The notes beneath the pieces are model-generated. The model searched no databases. It saw only the letters and a list, made by a program, of their open reading frames with translations, and was not told where the DNA came from. From Paramarasmius palmivorus (lineage: Eukaryota; Basidiomycota; Agaricomycetes; Agaricales; Marasmiaceae): DNA of 64,000 nt. The DNA lies in assembly GCA_037176845.1 (NCBI GenBank), contig JAYKXP010000053.1, forward strand, positions 124,001 through 188,000, in the 5' to 3' direction. Every line of letters begins with the position of its first letter. Position 1 is the first letter of the stretch. Shown piece after piece: positions 23,519-33,044 of the stretch. The position numbers and the translations under genes are program-made.

Positions 23519-24126
23519 ATTTTGCGCTTTCTTTTTTTATATGTATTTGCATCTGGCCTGATGTCGTTCATTTGGATTTTTATTAACTACTTTACTTTCT
23601 GCATGTTATGATACACATTTTAGCACATTATCTTAGATACCCTACGCATAGGCTATGGTCACGAATCTAGTTCTACCCCGCATTTCTTGGTCGAACACTC
23701 TTCCTGTCAAAAAGAAATTCATCGTGGAGCCGTTCTGTTCTTCCCAGCTCCATCGGTTGTGAGGCTGAACGTTTGCGTAGCGCTATGAATAGCCTGTGTG
23801 ATGATCATACCGCTGCGTGGCAACTCGACACAGTCCTTCCCGTCCCCCCAGATGTTGGCACATAGACGCATCTGGTTTTCGCCATAGCCAAGCATTGTGT
23901 AAAGAAAAATTCTTGGAAAATTTCATTATAAAAACCGGACAGGGTCGAAAATTGGCGACGGAAAATGACAGCTGTTGACAGAATCGGAAATCGGTGGCGA
24001 TCACGTCTGTCGCGGTCTGACGTCTATAAAGAGCGAAAGCTCCGCGTGGAAACCATTCATCTCTCTTCGGACTCTTCCACCACCATTCCTTCCTTCTAAA
24101 GCTTCCACTCTTTCTCACATACCACC
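23519..24126. promoter_or_regulatory. Intergenic with TATA promoter for the secreted-protein gene
   Basis: About 600 bp. The sequence TCTATAAAG at 24023-24031 lies about 100 bp before the ATG at 24127 and is followed by a pyrimidine-rich leader (24055-24125), a typical strong fungal promoter layout. The rest is AT-rich 3' sequence of the dynactin gene and has no frame worth calling. Confidence 0.6.
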
Positions 24127-25803
24127 ATGAAGTCCAAACAAACTTTGCTCACCCTCGTCTCTCTTTTATTCTGCTCTTCGACAGCCCTTGCAGCCAGCTC
24201 ATGTGTCTCTTTCGACTCAAACTGGAATTTGTATGCTTTCGGCTTCGATGGCAAGGACTATAATGCTGGTACTCAGGATTCCTGGGGCTCCGGAAGTCCC
24301 GAAGACATCACTGCGAGTGGTAGACCTGCTTTCAACACTGCAAACGTTACATGCTATTTGGCTCAGGTGCGTTGTCAAGCATTCTATGAAACTAAAGCGT
24401 TTGAGAAGCTGACGGAACGTTTCTAGTACTACAACTCCATCTACTTCCTCAATGCTGACTCTTCGAACCCCACATCCGTTTACATTTACGATGCTACTGC
24501 CAAGTCGTGGTCAGCCCAGTCTGTGAACTCGGGAGGACCAGATCCCGCAAATGCTGTCTCTATTCTGGACCACGACACTAACGTGTTTTGTGAGTCACTG
24601 TTTTCCTTCTTGGTGCTTCCCTTATTTGTGAACCCGTCGTGTAGCAGCATGGGCTGTTATTTTATTTTTGATTTTTTTTTTACTCTGTCGGTTACCAGTG
24701 ACAGTTTGAGGGTCGATCTATTTTTGGCCGTGGTATTGGCTTTCTCACTCTTGACTGACATGAAATTACGCAGATACTATGTCTAAATCATCTTTATGGT
24801 CACTCAGTATGGACGACCTCAAGACGAAAGCATCCTCTGAGGCTATTACATGGAACGGCGTTGGAAACCCCTCATTTACTACGGACGGATATGAACCCGT
24901 TATGGGCCTCGCTTCCAACCACATCCATTTCATCAATGTTCCTGGTGTTGGAGCCGGCAAGGCTGATATTTTCGTTATTCACTGTGAGATTTCTCACCTT
25001 TCCCGTCATTATACGTAGCATCTGACGTCTTCGTAGTCTCTTATTGGCAGCCAGAGACACAAACCTATTCTGGTGACCAGTTCCCTGCGCAGCACGGTCA
25101 GGTCGCTTCGATCTTTAAAGAGGACGGGGTGCGTGTTCTGTTCTTTTCACCTTTTCACATCATATGCGGTGTTTATTTTCCGCCTTGCTGCACATGCCTT
25201 GCTCACTACGCGACGCGATCCTTACCATCCGATCATTTACCCGCAAACACTAACGCCGGTTTATACAGTGGCAACTTGAGTTCGCATACTTCCCTGACGA
25301 CGGATCAGGCACCTATGTGGTCAACGTCGAGGTAAGTTTTGCCCGTACCTTTTCTTAATGCCCGTTTCCGACCTACGTTGCAGACCAACGCGACAAAAGC
25401 CCTTCCCGGTATCCCATCAAAGGATGCGGGTGCAGTTTATGCTGCATCCACGAACGCACTCGTTTCATCATCCTCAGGCGGGATTGAATTCATGCCATAC
25501 AACCCAAGTGGTGACAACTCTGGCGCACAATGGTCTGCAGTTCAGAAGCTTGCAAACTTGAAGCAAGCCTCAACAGGGTCAGCTTCTGGGTCTGGAACTC
25601 CTAGTTCGGGCTCTAACACATCCCACAGTAGTACCAGTGGCAAGCCAACGGGCACCAGCTCTGCTGGTAGCTCTAGGGCTAGTGGAAACACCACCTCGGC
25701 ACCGGACACCAATGGCGCAGGTGCATTTAGGGCAAGCAGAGAAGTCGTTCTCGGCATGATGGGTGCTTTCGTGCTTGGAAGCTTTGGAATCTTTGCGCTT
25801 TGA
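24127..25803 (+). CDS. Secreted protein with Ser/Thr-rich, hydrophobic C-terminus (probable GPI-anchored cell-surface protein)
   Basis: A signal peptide is clear: MKSKQTLLTLVSLLFCSSTALA, with cleavage likely after ALA. Exons join across introns starting at 24370 (GTGCGT), about 24588, 24983 and later; the second intron is unusually long (about 185 nt). The body contains SCVSFDSNWNLYAFGFDGKDY, TVNVFYTMSK-like segments, and tryptophan/tyrosine-rich stretches such as FSYWQPETQTYSGDQFPAQ, suggesting a beta-rich extracellular domain. From about residue 320 a Ser/Thr/Gly-rich linker leads to a hydrophobic end VVLGMMGAFVLGSFGIFAL, right at the stop. This arrangement fits a GPI-anchor signal, or a single membrane anchor with no cytosolic tail. 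The protein is about 395 residues. I do not recognise a characterised family; a TATA box sits upstream. Confidence 0.75.
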
Positions 25804-26105
25804 GCGTAATGGTGATCTAGGGGGACTTGTTGCTTCGATCTTAGCGGTTTTCTTTTGTGGACGGACATGAGCATTTGCTTTAAAGACATTAATGGACACT
25901 TTGCTTAGCGTGCTCTACGTGTCAACTAGCGTATTGTATTGATCTTTCGAGTAATCTAATTGTTGGTGCTTGCGCTAAGTCGGCGGCAAGTTTCTAGACC
26001 ATCGGCAGTTCGGGAGTTGTCAAGTAACCGGAGTATTACAGAGACTTTCACCTCGGTTACATCTTCTTTATCTCTATCCACCACCATCCAAAAGCAGTTT
26101 TAACA
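25804..26105. promoter_or_regulatory. Promoter region of the superoxide dismutase gene
   Basis: A 300 bp gap between two genes on the same strand. It ends in a CT-rich leader (26050-26100) just before the ATG at 26106. No TATA box is obvious. Confidence 0.4.
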
Positions 26106-26890
26106 ATGGCCCACAGTCTCCCTCCTCTTGACTACCCCTACGATGCTCTCGAGCCCTATATCTCCCAGCAAATTATGACTCTGCACCACACCAAGCATCA
26201 CCAGACCTATGTCAATGCCCTGAACGCTGCTGAGGCTTCTTACGCCAAAGCCTCATCCCCCAAAGAGAGAATCGCCCTCCAGGCTGCTCTCAAGTTCAAC
26301 GGTGGTGGTTAGTATTGCTTTAATTGCATTTCTCGTGTCTCGATATTAATTTTCGCGTTATCGCGACCTAATCAGGTCACATCAACCACTCTTTGTTCTG
26401 GAAGAACCTCGCTCCTTCTGCTGAGAAGGGCGGCAACGGCGGAAAGCTTGTCGACGGACCCCTCAAGAAGGCCATCGATGAGACTTTTGGTGGCCTCGAC
26501 AACCTCAAGAAGGAGTTCAACACCACCACTGCTGGTATCCAAGGTTCTGGATGGGGATGGCTCGTAAGTACAGTTATCAATCCATCAAGGACCGAAGGCT
26601 TATCTATCATGATATCAGGGCGTTAACCCAAGCACCAAGCGTCTCGAGATCACTACCACCGCTAACCAGGACCCTCTCTTGACCCACGTCCCCGTCATTG
26701 GTGTTGACATCTGGGAGCACGCCTTCTACCTTCAATACCTCAACGTGAAAGTGGATGTATGTGATTTCCTCTCCTCTTCCGCGACGGCTCGCTAACCCTC
26801 ACACAGTACCTCAACGCCATCTGGAATGTCATCAACTTTGAGGAAGCCGAGAAGCGTTACCTCGAAGCCATTGGCGGATCTAAGCTTTAA
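26106..26890 (+). CDS. Mn/Fe-type superoxide dismutase without a mitochondrial presequence
   Basis: Four exons, 26106-26307, 26376-26563, 26619-26756 and 26807-26890, give 203 residues. The enzyme converts superoxide to oxygen and hydrogen peroxide. Metal ligands are visible: His in [11 protein letters not shown], His in NHSLFWKNL, and the Asp and His of [19 protein letters not shown] is the usual mid-protein motif; the Gly-Gly-Gly-His (GGGHINHS) pattern points to manganese rather than iron. The first residues [19 protein letters not shown] match the start of the mature enzyme, so no targeting peptide is present and a cytosolic (or possibly peroxisomal) enzyme is inferred. Such cytosolic Mn-SODs are known in fungi. 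The C-terminus GSKL resembles a peroxisomal PTS1 (SKL), which makes peroxisomal import a real possibility. Confidence 0.93.
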
Positions 26891-27424
26891 GGGGTTCCAA
26901 CTACTTGGAAACCCGTTAGGCAACCAGCGGAATGTGAAGTAGGCTAAGAAGTAAAGAACATCACCATGTATATTCCAAGCAACCGAATTTCTTGCTCTTT
27001 TCAATGTCACTGAACCTTGTATCTTGAGTGTAATTAACCGTGCCGCCGTGGCGTGTGGATCGACGTGGGTACCCTTCGAAATCCATGTACAACGCCTAAA
27101 ACCTTCTCCGTATCCAGGTAACTATTTCTGGACCCACAAAAGTTACCTTTCTTGTTCAAATGGAAGGACCTACATGTTGACCACGGTACATAGTTTTGAC
27201 TACCTATGACTCGAACACCCGAGAATTTTACGCTCCTGACCAGCGGAAATTACGCATCAGATGTATAAAAGCTTGTGGGAGTGGGCGTTTGAATGGCGGG
27301 AGAACGCAGTTTGTGGGTCCATGGCTTCTCATCGGGCCTCGTGTTTTTGTTGTATTCGCGCCACCGGCGGAAGTCCTGTGCGTACACGAGGTAGGTAGTC
27401 TTATTCATCTATTTAGGACTCACG
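26891..27424. other. Intergenic, no recognised gene
   Basis: About 530 bp covering the 3' end of the dismutase gene and the promoter of the next gene. Frames here are short and unremarkable. No TATA box is evident close to the ATG at 27425. Confidence 0.4.
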
Positions 27425-28447
27425 ATGCCCCCTTTGGATCCCCAGCATCTAAACTCCCACATGGGCCTTGTACTCTCCGCAAGTTGGAATGCAACTCGAC
27501 GCTTCCGGCGACTCCTCAGAGTGCGGACTCTTGTCCTAATCATCGGTATCGCGAGCGCGATATTTACTATTGTGGCGGTATTCAAGGACGAGCTCAATCG
27601 TCCTCTTACAGTGCTCGGAGGATGTCTTGGAATAGTGGGGACGTGTCTGTGAGTACGCCGCACAGTATTACATGTCGCCTTCTGCTCATCCGTGTCTTAG
27701 CACGTATATGAGTCGTGCAAGGAACATCGACAGGGAACACCTGCCCACTACGCGCCAAGACTCCGATGCTCAGTGGGACAACCCGCCTCTCACTCGAAGT
27801 GTGAACTCGAATTATACAGCCGCAATCGATGAACGACCAAGCTTTCATTACCCACCGACAAATCAGGACAATACGTCGCAGCCAGAGGTCAATACGGTCT
27901 CACCGACAGCATCCGTGTCCGACTTGTCATCTGTGGCGTCGTCGAGTGTAGTCTCGTGAGCGTACAGCCAAAATTTCTTATACGATTCCTCACACCCATC
28001 CTTTTAGGACCCCCGTCGTGGAATCTTGGCGCGAAGAGATACCTCTTCGAATCGTGACCAACCCGCACGAATCCGATGAAAGTTTGCCGTTCATCAGGGC
28101 GGGATCTCCGGTGAGATACGCCACGAATACGAATACGACACCGCCGAAGTCTCCAAACCAAAGAATGATGCAGAGTCTTTCCAACGACCTCGAACGTTTG
28201 AACCATTGGTGCCAGTTGAATGAGTGTACCCCATCTTGGAGCGGCGCCGTGCCCAGTGGTCCTGATCATCAGAAATCCTGGGGAATAAATGTTCGAGGTG
28301 AGTCGTCATAAACACGAGTCGAGTCTCTCACCGTTGATGATATATATAGTCCGCAATCAAACTGGAATGGGAAAAGGGACAACAAAGAAAGAGGCGGAGC
28401 ACAAGGCCGCTAGGAACGTTCTTCGGGCACTCGGCGCAATGCACTAG
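27425..28447 (+). CDS. Two-TM protein with C-terminal double-stranded-RNA-binding domain
   Basis: Four exons, 27425-27648, 27701-27955, 28008-28297 and 28350-28447, give 288 residues with clean GTGAG donors. Residues 35-53 (RTLVLIIGIASAIFTIVAV) and 61-77 form two hydrophobic segments typical of membrane spans, so both ends would face the same side. A polar, low-complexity linker (about 80-215) follows. Residues about 221-286 fit the dsRBM fold: LERLNHWCQLNECTPSW, then a strand pair, then GMGKGTTKKEAEHKAARNVL, the signature second helix with the KKxAxxxAA RNA-contact residues. The last splice (into 28350) creates the intact helix. M13 at 27461 could be the start instead. The role is unknown; binding dsRNA at a membrane surface is inference. 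The domain call is good, the function is not assigned. Confidence 0.78.
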
Positions 28448-28565
28448 AAGTGGGCACGGTGAAATCGGATTGTACATTTTTCGGTTATGGTACAAAGGAC
28501 AAAAACTTGTGTTTTGACAGGAATATCTTGAAGGAAGAATACAAAAATATTTTGATGAGAAGGCG

Positions 28566-29219
28566 TTAACCCTTGATCACGAAGTCTCCTGTACACTTCC
28601 TCAATAAATCCCGAAGGTTAGTTGCCAGCCATGCCGCGTCCAGTTCTTCCTCTTCCCTCTTCATGAACGGTAAGGCCTTGTCCAGTATATCCGCCATCAT
28701 CTGTGCTTGATTCGAGTAGACCGTCTCGTCGACATCGGCAACCCGCATGACCTCGTACAACCCACGCATTCCTACCCTTTCCAATTCAACAGGACAGCTG
28801 AAAAGGCTCAAAACCTCACGAGAGCGATAATTATGATCCAGCACGTCATCAAGGTTGGCATTCATAGCGCTCAGCACATCTGTCCCAACGCCAAACTCCC
28901 TACCCTTCAAATCTGGTTCTCTGATCCAACGTTTGACAACACCCAAAGCGGATTCAAGGGCTGACCTGGCTTTTTCGAACGCCTCTTCGTCTGTTTGCTC
29001 GGGCTTGACAGTTTTGATACCAGCGTTGATGTAGAATTGGCGTCCACCCTCTTTGAGTTTGGCGTCTTGAAGAGAGGTCATGTAGGCGATAGCTCCGCGA
29101 AGAACTTCTCCTTTCATCCAGTGCAAACCGGAGTATGAGAAGCTGAACCATCTCTCTTCGTCTTCGTAATCACACTTGTCTTCTTCGTCTAAGCTGATAA
29201 GTCTGAGTGAACCGCCCAT
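28566..29219 (-). CDS. Orphan tandem-family protein, copy 1
   Basis: An intronless frame of 217 residues starting MGGSLRLISLDEEDKCDY. It belongs with the genes at 29993 and 30980. Shared blocks are SGLHWMKGEVLRGAIAYM near the start, FYINAGIKTV, then LDDVLDHNYRSREVLSLF, CPVELERVGMRGLYEVMR and QAQMMADILDKALPFMK, ending LLRKCTGDFVIKG. No signal peptide, membrane span or known motif is visible; it looks like a soluble, mostly helical protein. A TATAAAA on the minus strand (29323-29329) lies about 104 bp before the ATG. This copy is the most diverged of the three. I do not recognise the family. Confidence 0.75.
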   Translation of the reverse strand: MGGSLRLISLDEEDKCDYEDEERWFSFSYSGLHWMKGEVLRGAIAYMTSLQDAKLKEGGRQFYINAGIKTVKPEQTDEEAFEKARSALESALGVVKRWIREPDLKGREFGVGTDVLSAMNANLDDVLDHNYRSREVLSLFSCPVELERVGMRGLYEVMRVADVDETVYSNQAQMMADILDKALPFMKREEEELDAAWLATNLRDLLRKCTGDFVIKG

Positions 29220-29716
29220 GGTGCTGAAAAGGGTTCAGTGGAAGGTTGAAGTGACATGTGGGATCCTGCTCACCGTGTCTATTATCTGAAGACCCGATGC
29301 ATCACAAAGCAAGCCTTGAACATTTTATAAGTTACAGCGGGTCCGGAAAGACTCCTGACTCGTGTCAAAGCGTATTTTCCAATTTCTGGTCGCCGTACGG
29401 TGTGGTCCGAGTCATTTCCTGTCGGGTGTTTTGCAGTGCGAGAGGTTTCAGCAAGAGGGAAAATCACGTGACTGTGGTTAGAAGGAAAACGTTGGCGCCT
29501 GTGGTCTAGGCCCTCTGTGTTGTTACTACCGTCGCATCCTCTCAGGTCCCATCCAGCATACATATGACCCAACTCCTGACTCTACTTCGAGGACTAGTTT
29601 GATTTTCGAGAGCATCTAGGTTTGACCTTTTGGATACCGGGAGTTACTAGAATGAGCATGCGCCTTTGATCAAATATAAGTAGGACTTTACCGTAAGTTT
29701 ACCTTTCAAAGCCGAC
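29220..29716. promoter_or_regulatory. Promoter of orphan copy 1 and spacer
   Basis: It contains the minus-strand TATA box at 29323-29329. Frames across 29258-29572 are short and unsupported. Confidence 0.4.
29323..29329 (-). promoter_or_regulatory. TATA box of orphan copy 1
   Basis: TATAAAA on the minus strand, about 104 bp upstream of the ATG at 29219. Copies 2 and 3 have similarly placed TATA elements. Confidence 0.55.
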
Positions 29717-29920
29717 TGCCGGAGTATCTGTAACGAAAGCTGAGGTCGTCGAACTCCTCGTCGTCGTCATCGTTTTAGTATGTGATGAGTCTGAGTGAAC
29801 CGCCCGTGAGTGAGAGGAAGAATTTGAGCTGGCGTGTTCCAGAGCGGGATATGTCTTATAGCAACCGCATCTTCCGACCCCCGTCTTTCCTCGATTGAAT
29901 TCGCCGTCATTTGTACCAGT
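29717..29920 (-). pseudogene. Decayed 5' fragment of an orphan-family gene
   Basis: The stretch matches the start and leader of copy 3 (31600-31740). Both share GAACTCCTCGTCGTCGTC, then GTGAGTCTGAGTGA-CCGCCC, and the leader text GTGTTCCAGAGC-GGAT-TGTCTTATA (plus-strand reading, small differences). Where copy 3 has CAT (start codon) at 31673-31675 this copy has CGT (29807-29809), so the start is lost, and a TAG-like break interrupts the acidic run. Nothing of the later gene body follows, so it is a truncated relic. A short run near 29888 resembles one near 32735 beside the other relic. Confidence 0.6.
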
Positions 29921-29992
29921 TTTGTTTCAATAGAGAACTTGGGTGGTAATACAGAAAACTTGAATACTGCAATATGATTGTGATGCTATCCT

Positions 29993-30652
29993 TTAAATTT
30001 TAATCACCCTATTCCCGGTACACTTCTTCAACAGGTTGTTGAGCTCAGTCACCATCTCGGTCAGATCGTCGCTCCCGTCCTTCTTCATAAACGGCAAAGC
30101 CTTATCCAGAACCTGTGCCATCATCTGTGCTTGGTCGGCATAAATCGTCTGGTCATTGTCCGAAATCCGCATGAACTCGTATAACCCCCGTAGACCCGCC
30201 CTATCCAGCTCGATCGGACAGCTTAGGAGGTCCATGATCTCCTGAGAACGATAATTGAGGTCCAGAATATCGTCGAGGGTGAGCGGTCCCATGCTGCCGC
30301 TGCCAGTCAGGTTTCCCACACGCGCAAGAAGGCCGCCTTCGCCGGTCAATGCACCAATCCTAGTATCATTACTCGGGGACCTAACCCACTTGTTCGCTGT
30401 TCGCAAAGCAGACGCAAGCACAAGAGTAGCTTGTTTGACCGCTTCTTTGTCAGTTTGGTTGACGCTGACATTCTTGATGCCAGCGCCGATGTAGAACCGG
30501 CGTGCACCTCTGACTTTGTCCTTTTTGGCGTTTTGAAGGAACGTGATGTAGCTTATGGCACCGCGAAGGACTTGACCTTTCATCCAGTGCAAGCTAGAAT
30601 ATCTGAAGCAGAAGTAGAGGCTGCTGTTGCTGAGTCTGAATGAGCCGACCAT
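29993..30652 (-). CDS. Orphan tandem-family protein, copy 2
   Basis: An intronless frame of 219 residues starting MVGSFRLSNSSLYFCF. It shares with copies 1 and 3 the blocks SSLHWMKGQVLRGAISYI, RRFYIGAGIKNV, LDDILDLNYRSQEIMDLL, CPIELDRAGLRGLYEFMR and QAQMMAQVLDKALPFMKK, ending LLKKCTGNRVIKI. Its N-terminus is shorter and lacks the acidic run of the other copies. The middle (about residues 95-125) is a glycine-rich insert also seen in copy 3. A minus-strand TATAAAG (30809-30815) lies about 157 bp upstream. The function is unknown; the conservation of the blocks with several silent differences suggests the protein is or was under selection. Confidence 0.75.
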   Translation of the reverse strand: MVGSFRLSNSSLYFCFRYSSLHWMKGQVLRGAISYITFLQNAKKDKVRGARRFYIGAGIKNVSVNQTDKEAVKQATLVLASALRTANKWVRSPSNDTRIGALTGEGGLLARVGNLTGSGSMGPLTLDDILDLNYRSQEIMDLLSCPIELDRAGLRGLYEFMRISDNDQTIYADQAQMMAQVLDKALPFMKKDGSDDLTEMVTELNNLLKKCTGNRVIKI

Positions 30653-30979
30653 GGTTTGCTGAGAGTAGGTTTAGTGGTTTCAGACTGAGTAGAGAAATAG
30701 ATAGATAGATACACAGCAGACTACAGCGCGAAATTTCAACTACTCCCACAAGGAGACCGTAGACCGTAGCGAGACCGCAGCCAACGCAGCAGCCAGACCC
30801 AAAGGGGGCTTTATAACCAGCCAATAACCAACTTCAGGCTTCAGCTGACTCCAGGAGAGGAAGTCGAATGACTTTTCACTTTTTGACGCGCTTTCAAGTT
30901 GTACATTTACATAGTGGACACGCAAAAACAGGGAACAGCTATAGTGATACAAAGAGATTCAAATGCTTCAGTTCAACGT
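30653..30979. promoter_or_regulatory. Promoter of orphan copy 2
   Basis: A 326 bp gap holding the minus-strand TATA element (30809-30815), a short (GATA)n run near 30696-30710, and the 3' end of copy 3. Confidence 0.45.
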
Positions 30980-31675
30980 TCACCCTCGAATGGTCATAGT
31001 ATCCTCGGTACACTTCTTCAACAAGTCGCTGAGCTCGGTCACCATCTCCGTCGGATCCTCCTCGTTCCCGTCCTTCTTCAAGAATGGCAAAGTCTTATCC
31101 AGAACCTGCGCCATCATCTGCGCCTGGTCGGGGTAGATCATCTGATTGTTATCCGCCATCCGCATCAATTCGTACAACCCCCGTAGACCTGCCTTATCCA
31201 ACTCGATCGGGCAATTGGAGAGGTCCAGGATTTCCTGAAGACGATAGTTGAAGTCGCACATGTCGTCGAGGCTGGGTAGTCCCATGCCGCCAAAACCTCC
31301 GACGCCCGAAAAAAGTCCACCTCTACCAGCCAGTATACCATCGACTCCCGGTGGATTCCTAGGGGACCTAACCCACTTGTTCGCTGTGCGCAAAGCGGAC
31401 GCAAGTATAGGGGTAGCCCTTTCCACCGCTTCCTCGTCAGTTTGGTCGGTGTTGATGGTTTTGATACCAGCGTCGATATAGAACTGGCGTGCACCCTCGA
31501 CGTTGTCCTTTTTGGCGGTTTGGAGGTGTTTGATGTAGGCTATAACGCCGCGAAGAACTTCGCCTTTCATCCAATGGAGGCCAGAGTAACGGTAGCAGAA
31601 GACAAAGCTGTCATCGTAATCGGGGAACTCCTCGTCGTCGTCTTCGTATTTGGTGAGTCTGAGTGAGCCGCCCAT
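30980..31675 (-). CDS. Orphan tandem-family protein, copy 3
   Basis: An intronless frame with the start taken at 31675 (MGGSLRLTKYEDDDEEF), because this matches the start of copy 1; an upstream in-frame ATG at 31738 lies in the TATA region and is unlikely. It has 231 residues. It carries the acidic N-terminal run, then SGLHWMKGEVLRGVIAYI, RQFYIDAGIKTI, a glycine-rich insert FSGVGGFGGMGLPS, LDDMCDFNYRLQEILDLS, CPIELDKAGLRGLYELMR and QAQMMAQVLDKTLPFLKK, ending in KKCTEDTMTIRG. A minus-strand CATATAAG (31725-31732) lies about 50 bp upstream. It is closer to copy 2 than to copy 1. No known family. Confidence 0.75.
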   Translation of the reverse strand: MGGSLRLTKYEDDDEEFPDYDDSFVFCYRYSGLHWMKGEVLRGVIAYIKHLQTAKKDNVEGARQFYIDAGIKTINTDQTDEEAVERATPILASALRTANKWVRSPRNPPGVDGILAGRGGLFSGVGGFGGMGLPSLDDMCDFNYRLQEILDLSNCPIELDKAGLRGLYELMRMADNNQMIYPDQAQMMAQVLDKTLPFLKKDGNEEDPTEMVTELSDLLKKCTEDTMTIRG

Positions 31676-32149
31676 GAGTGAGAGAGAGCGAATTTGAGTT
31701 GACGTGTTCCAGAGCAGGATGGGTCTTATATGTAACAAGCGTGTCTAGGTGGACCCGACTTGAGTCACTCGTGACTTCGACAGCCACGAGATTTGCTCGC
31801 GTGGCTTTTGAATTTTCGAATTCGGTGGCCGAGCCGCATCCCAAATTTGGACATCCGAGTGCCGTTTCAAGTCAGTCATCTGCACCCTCCTGACACCTTT
31901 GGTATTTTGCCTTTGAAATATTTCGAGCTGTCAGAAATCATAGAGATCACCCATGTTCCTCAACTTCTAGGTTTCCTGCGTCAAAATGAGCCGTATTTTT
32001 GAGGTATATGAATTACGTACTGGCTCACCGATAGTCGTTCCAAATTGAAACGAGCTACAGTCAGTTACATAAGGTTACATAGCGGAACCGATTTCAACCC
32101 TGCCCAACTCATTCCGAATCTGGCGCCAATTTGAATCGGGCCGTTCCGA
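31676..32149. promoter_or_regulatory. Promoter of orphan copy 3 and spacer
   Basis: It holds the TATA element at 31725-31732. The remainder contains short frames only and leads into the decayed copy. Confidence 0.4.
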
Positions 32150-32760
32150 AACGGTGCCGTTCTCCTCGTTGTTACACCATATTCAAGAACGGCAAAGTTA
32201 TTCAGAACCTGATCTTTGAATTATATCGGAGATCGTTTTGGCTTGTGCTGCATTCCTATATCACTTACCAATGGGAGGGCAGGCGTAGTTATCTACAACG
32301 TACCGAGTGATAGCTTCCGGTTATGTCTCGCGTCTCGAAAGCTCCTGTTACCTGTTTCTGGGTTCCTTTTTATAGTTGGGTTCGTCGAGGGTGGTACTAT
32401 CCTTATTTTTACATAGGCAGAGCCTTCAGTTCACTTGTAAACTTTGTAATCCTGTACCATCATCTGCGCTTGTTCGAAATTAATTTCGTCTGACCGTCAT
32501 CTGAAATACGCATAAACTCACGCAATTAGACCCGCCCTAAGTATCCAGGTCCAGAATGTCAAGAGTGAGTAGCTAGTGCGCGCAAGGAGGCTACTTCCAG
32601 TTAATGCCCTGATCCTATCGTTCGTGACCCACTTGTTCACTGTGAGCAAAGCAGGCGCAAGCACAAGGGTAGTTTCAGTGAGGCTTGTTTCAGAGTAGAA
32701 AAATATGCTCTGCAGGTCAAAGCGCCCCGACCTCCTCGATTGCATCCGCGGTCATCTGCG
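32150..32760 (-). pseudogene. Decayed orphan-family copy, split by an insertion
   Basis: On the plus strand, 32188-32211 (TTCAAGAACGGCAAAG...CAGAACCTG) matches the region encoding LPFxKK of copies 2 and 3. After the insertion, 32455-32560 (TACCATCATCTGCGCTTG, GAAATACGCATAAACTC, AGACCCGCCCTA) and 32570-32690 (GACCCACTTGTTC, GCAAAGCAGGCGCAAGCACAAG) follow copy 2 in order. It has several deletions and shifted frames and no start. Copy 2 is the closest relative. It is clearly non-coding now. Confidence 0.7.
32212..32454. mobile_element. 243 bp insertion with a 4-bp duplication, inside the decayed orphan copy
   Basis: The relic is colinear with copy 2 except for 243 bp. CCTG precedes the insert (32208-32211) and is repeated at its end (32451-32454), like a target-site duplication. 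The insert has no coding frame and I see no clear terminal inverted repeats, so it may be a non-autonomous element or a simple duplication product. Confidence 0.35.
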
Positions 32761-33044
32761 CCTGGTTCCAATTTCGAGATAAAGGCTATCAGCCAAGCCC
32801 ACGGTTACCCTACTTGAAGGACGTCAAAATAGAGAATATAGTGGTTAGATGTGGCCGTTCCTGGTCGATTTTCTTCCAGACATCGTCCTCAAAGGTGTCT
32901 GAGCGATTCCGAGAGCCCAGTAAATGATGGGAGAAGACAAGTCACTCAAGGAACTCAAGGATGACGAGATTTCTGGGCGCCTAGTTTGACAGGCGGCAAA
33001 CAATTTGGGAATTTCTCTTCTTTCACTGCTACTCCCACCATTTC

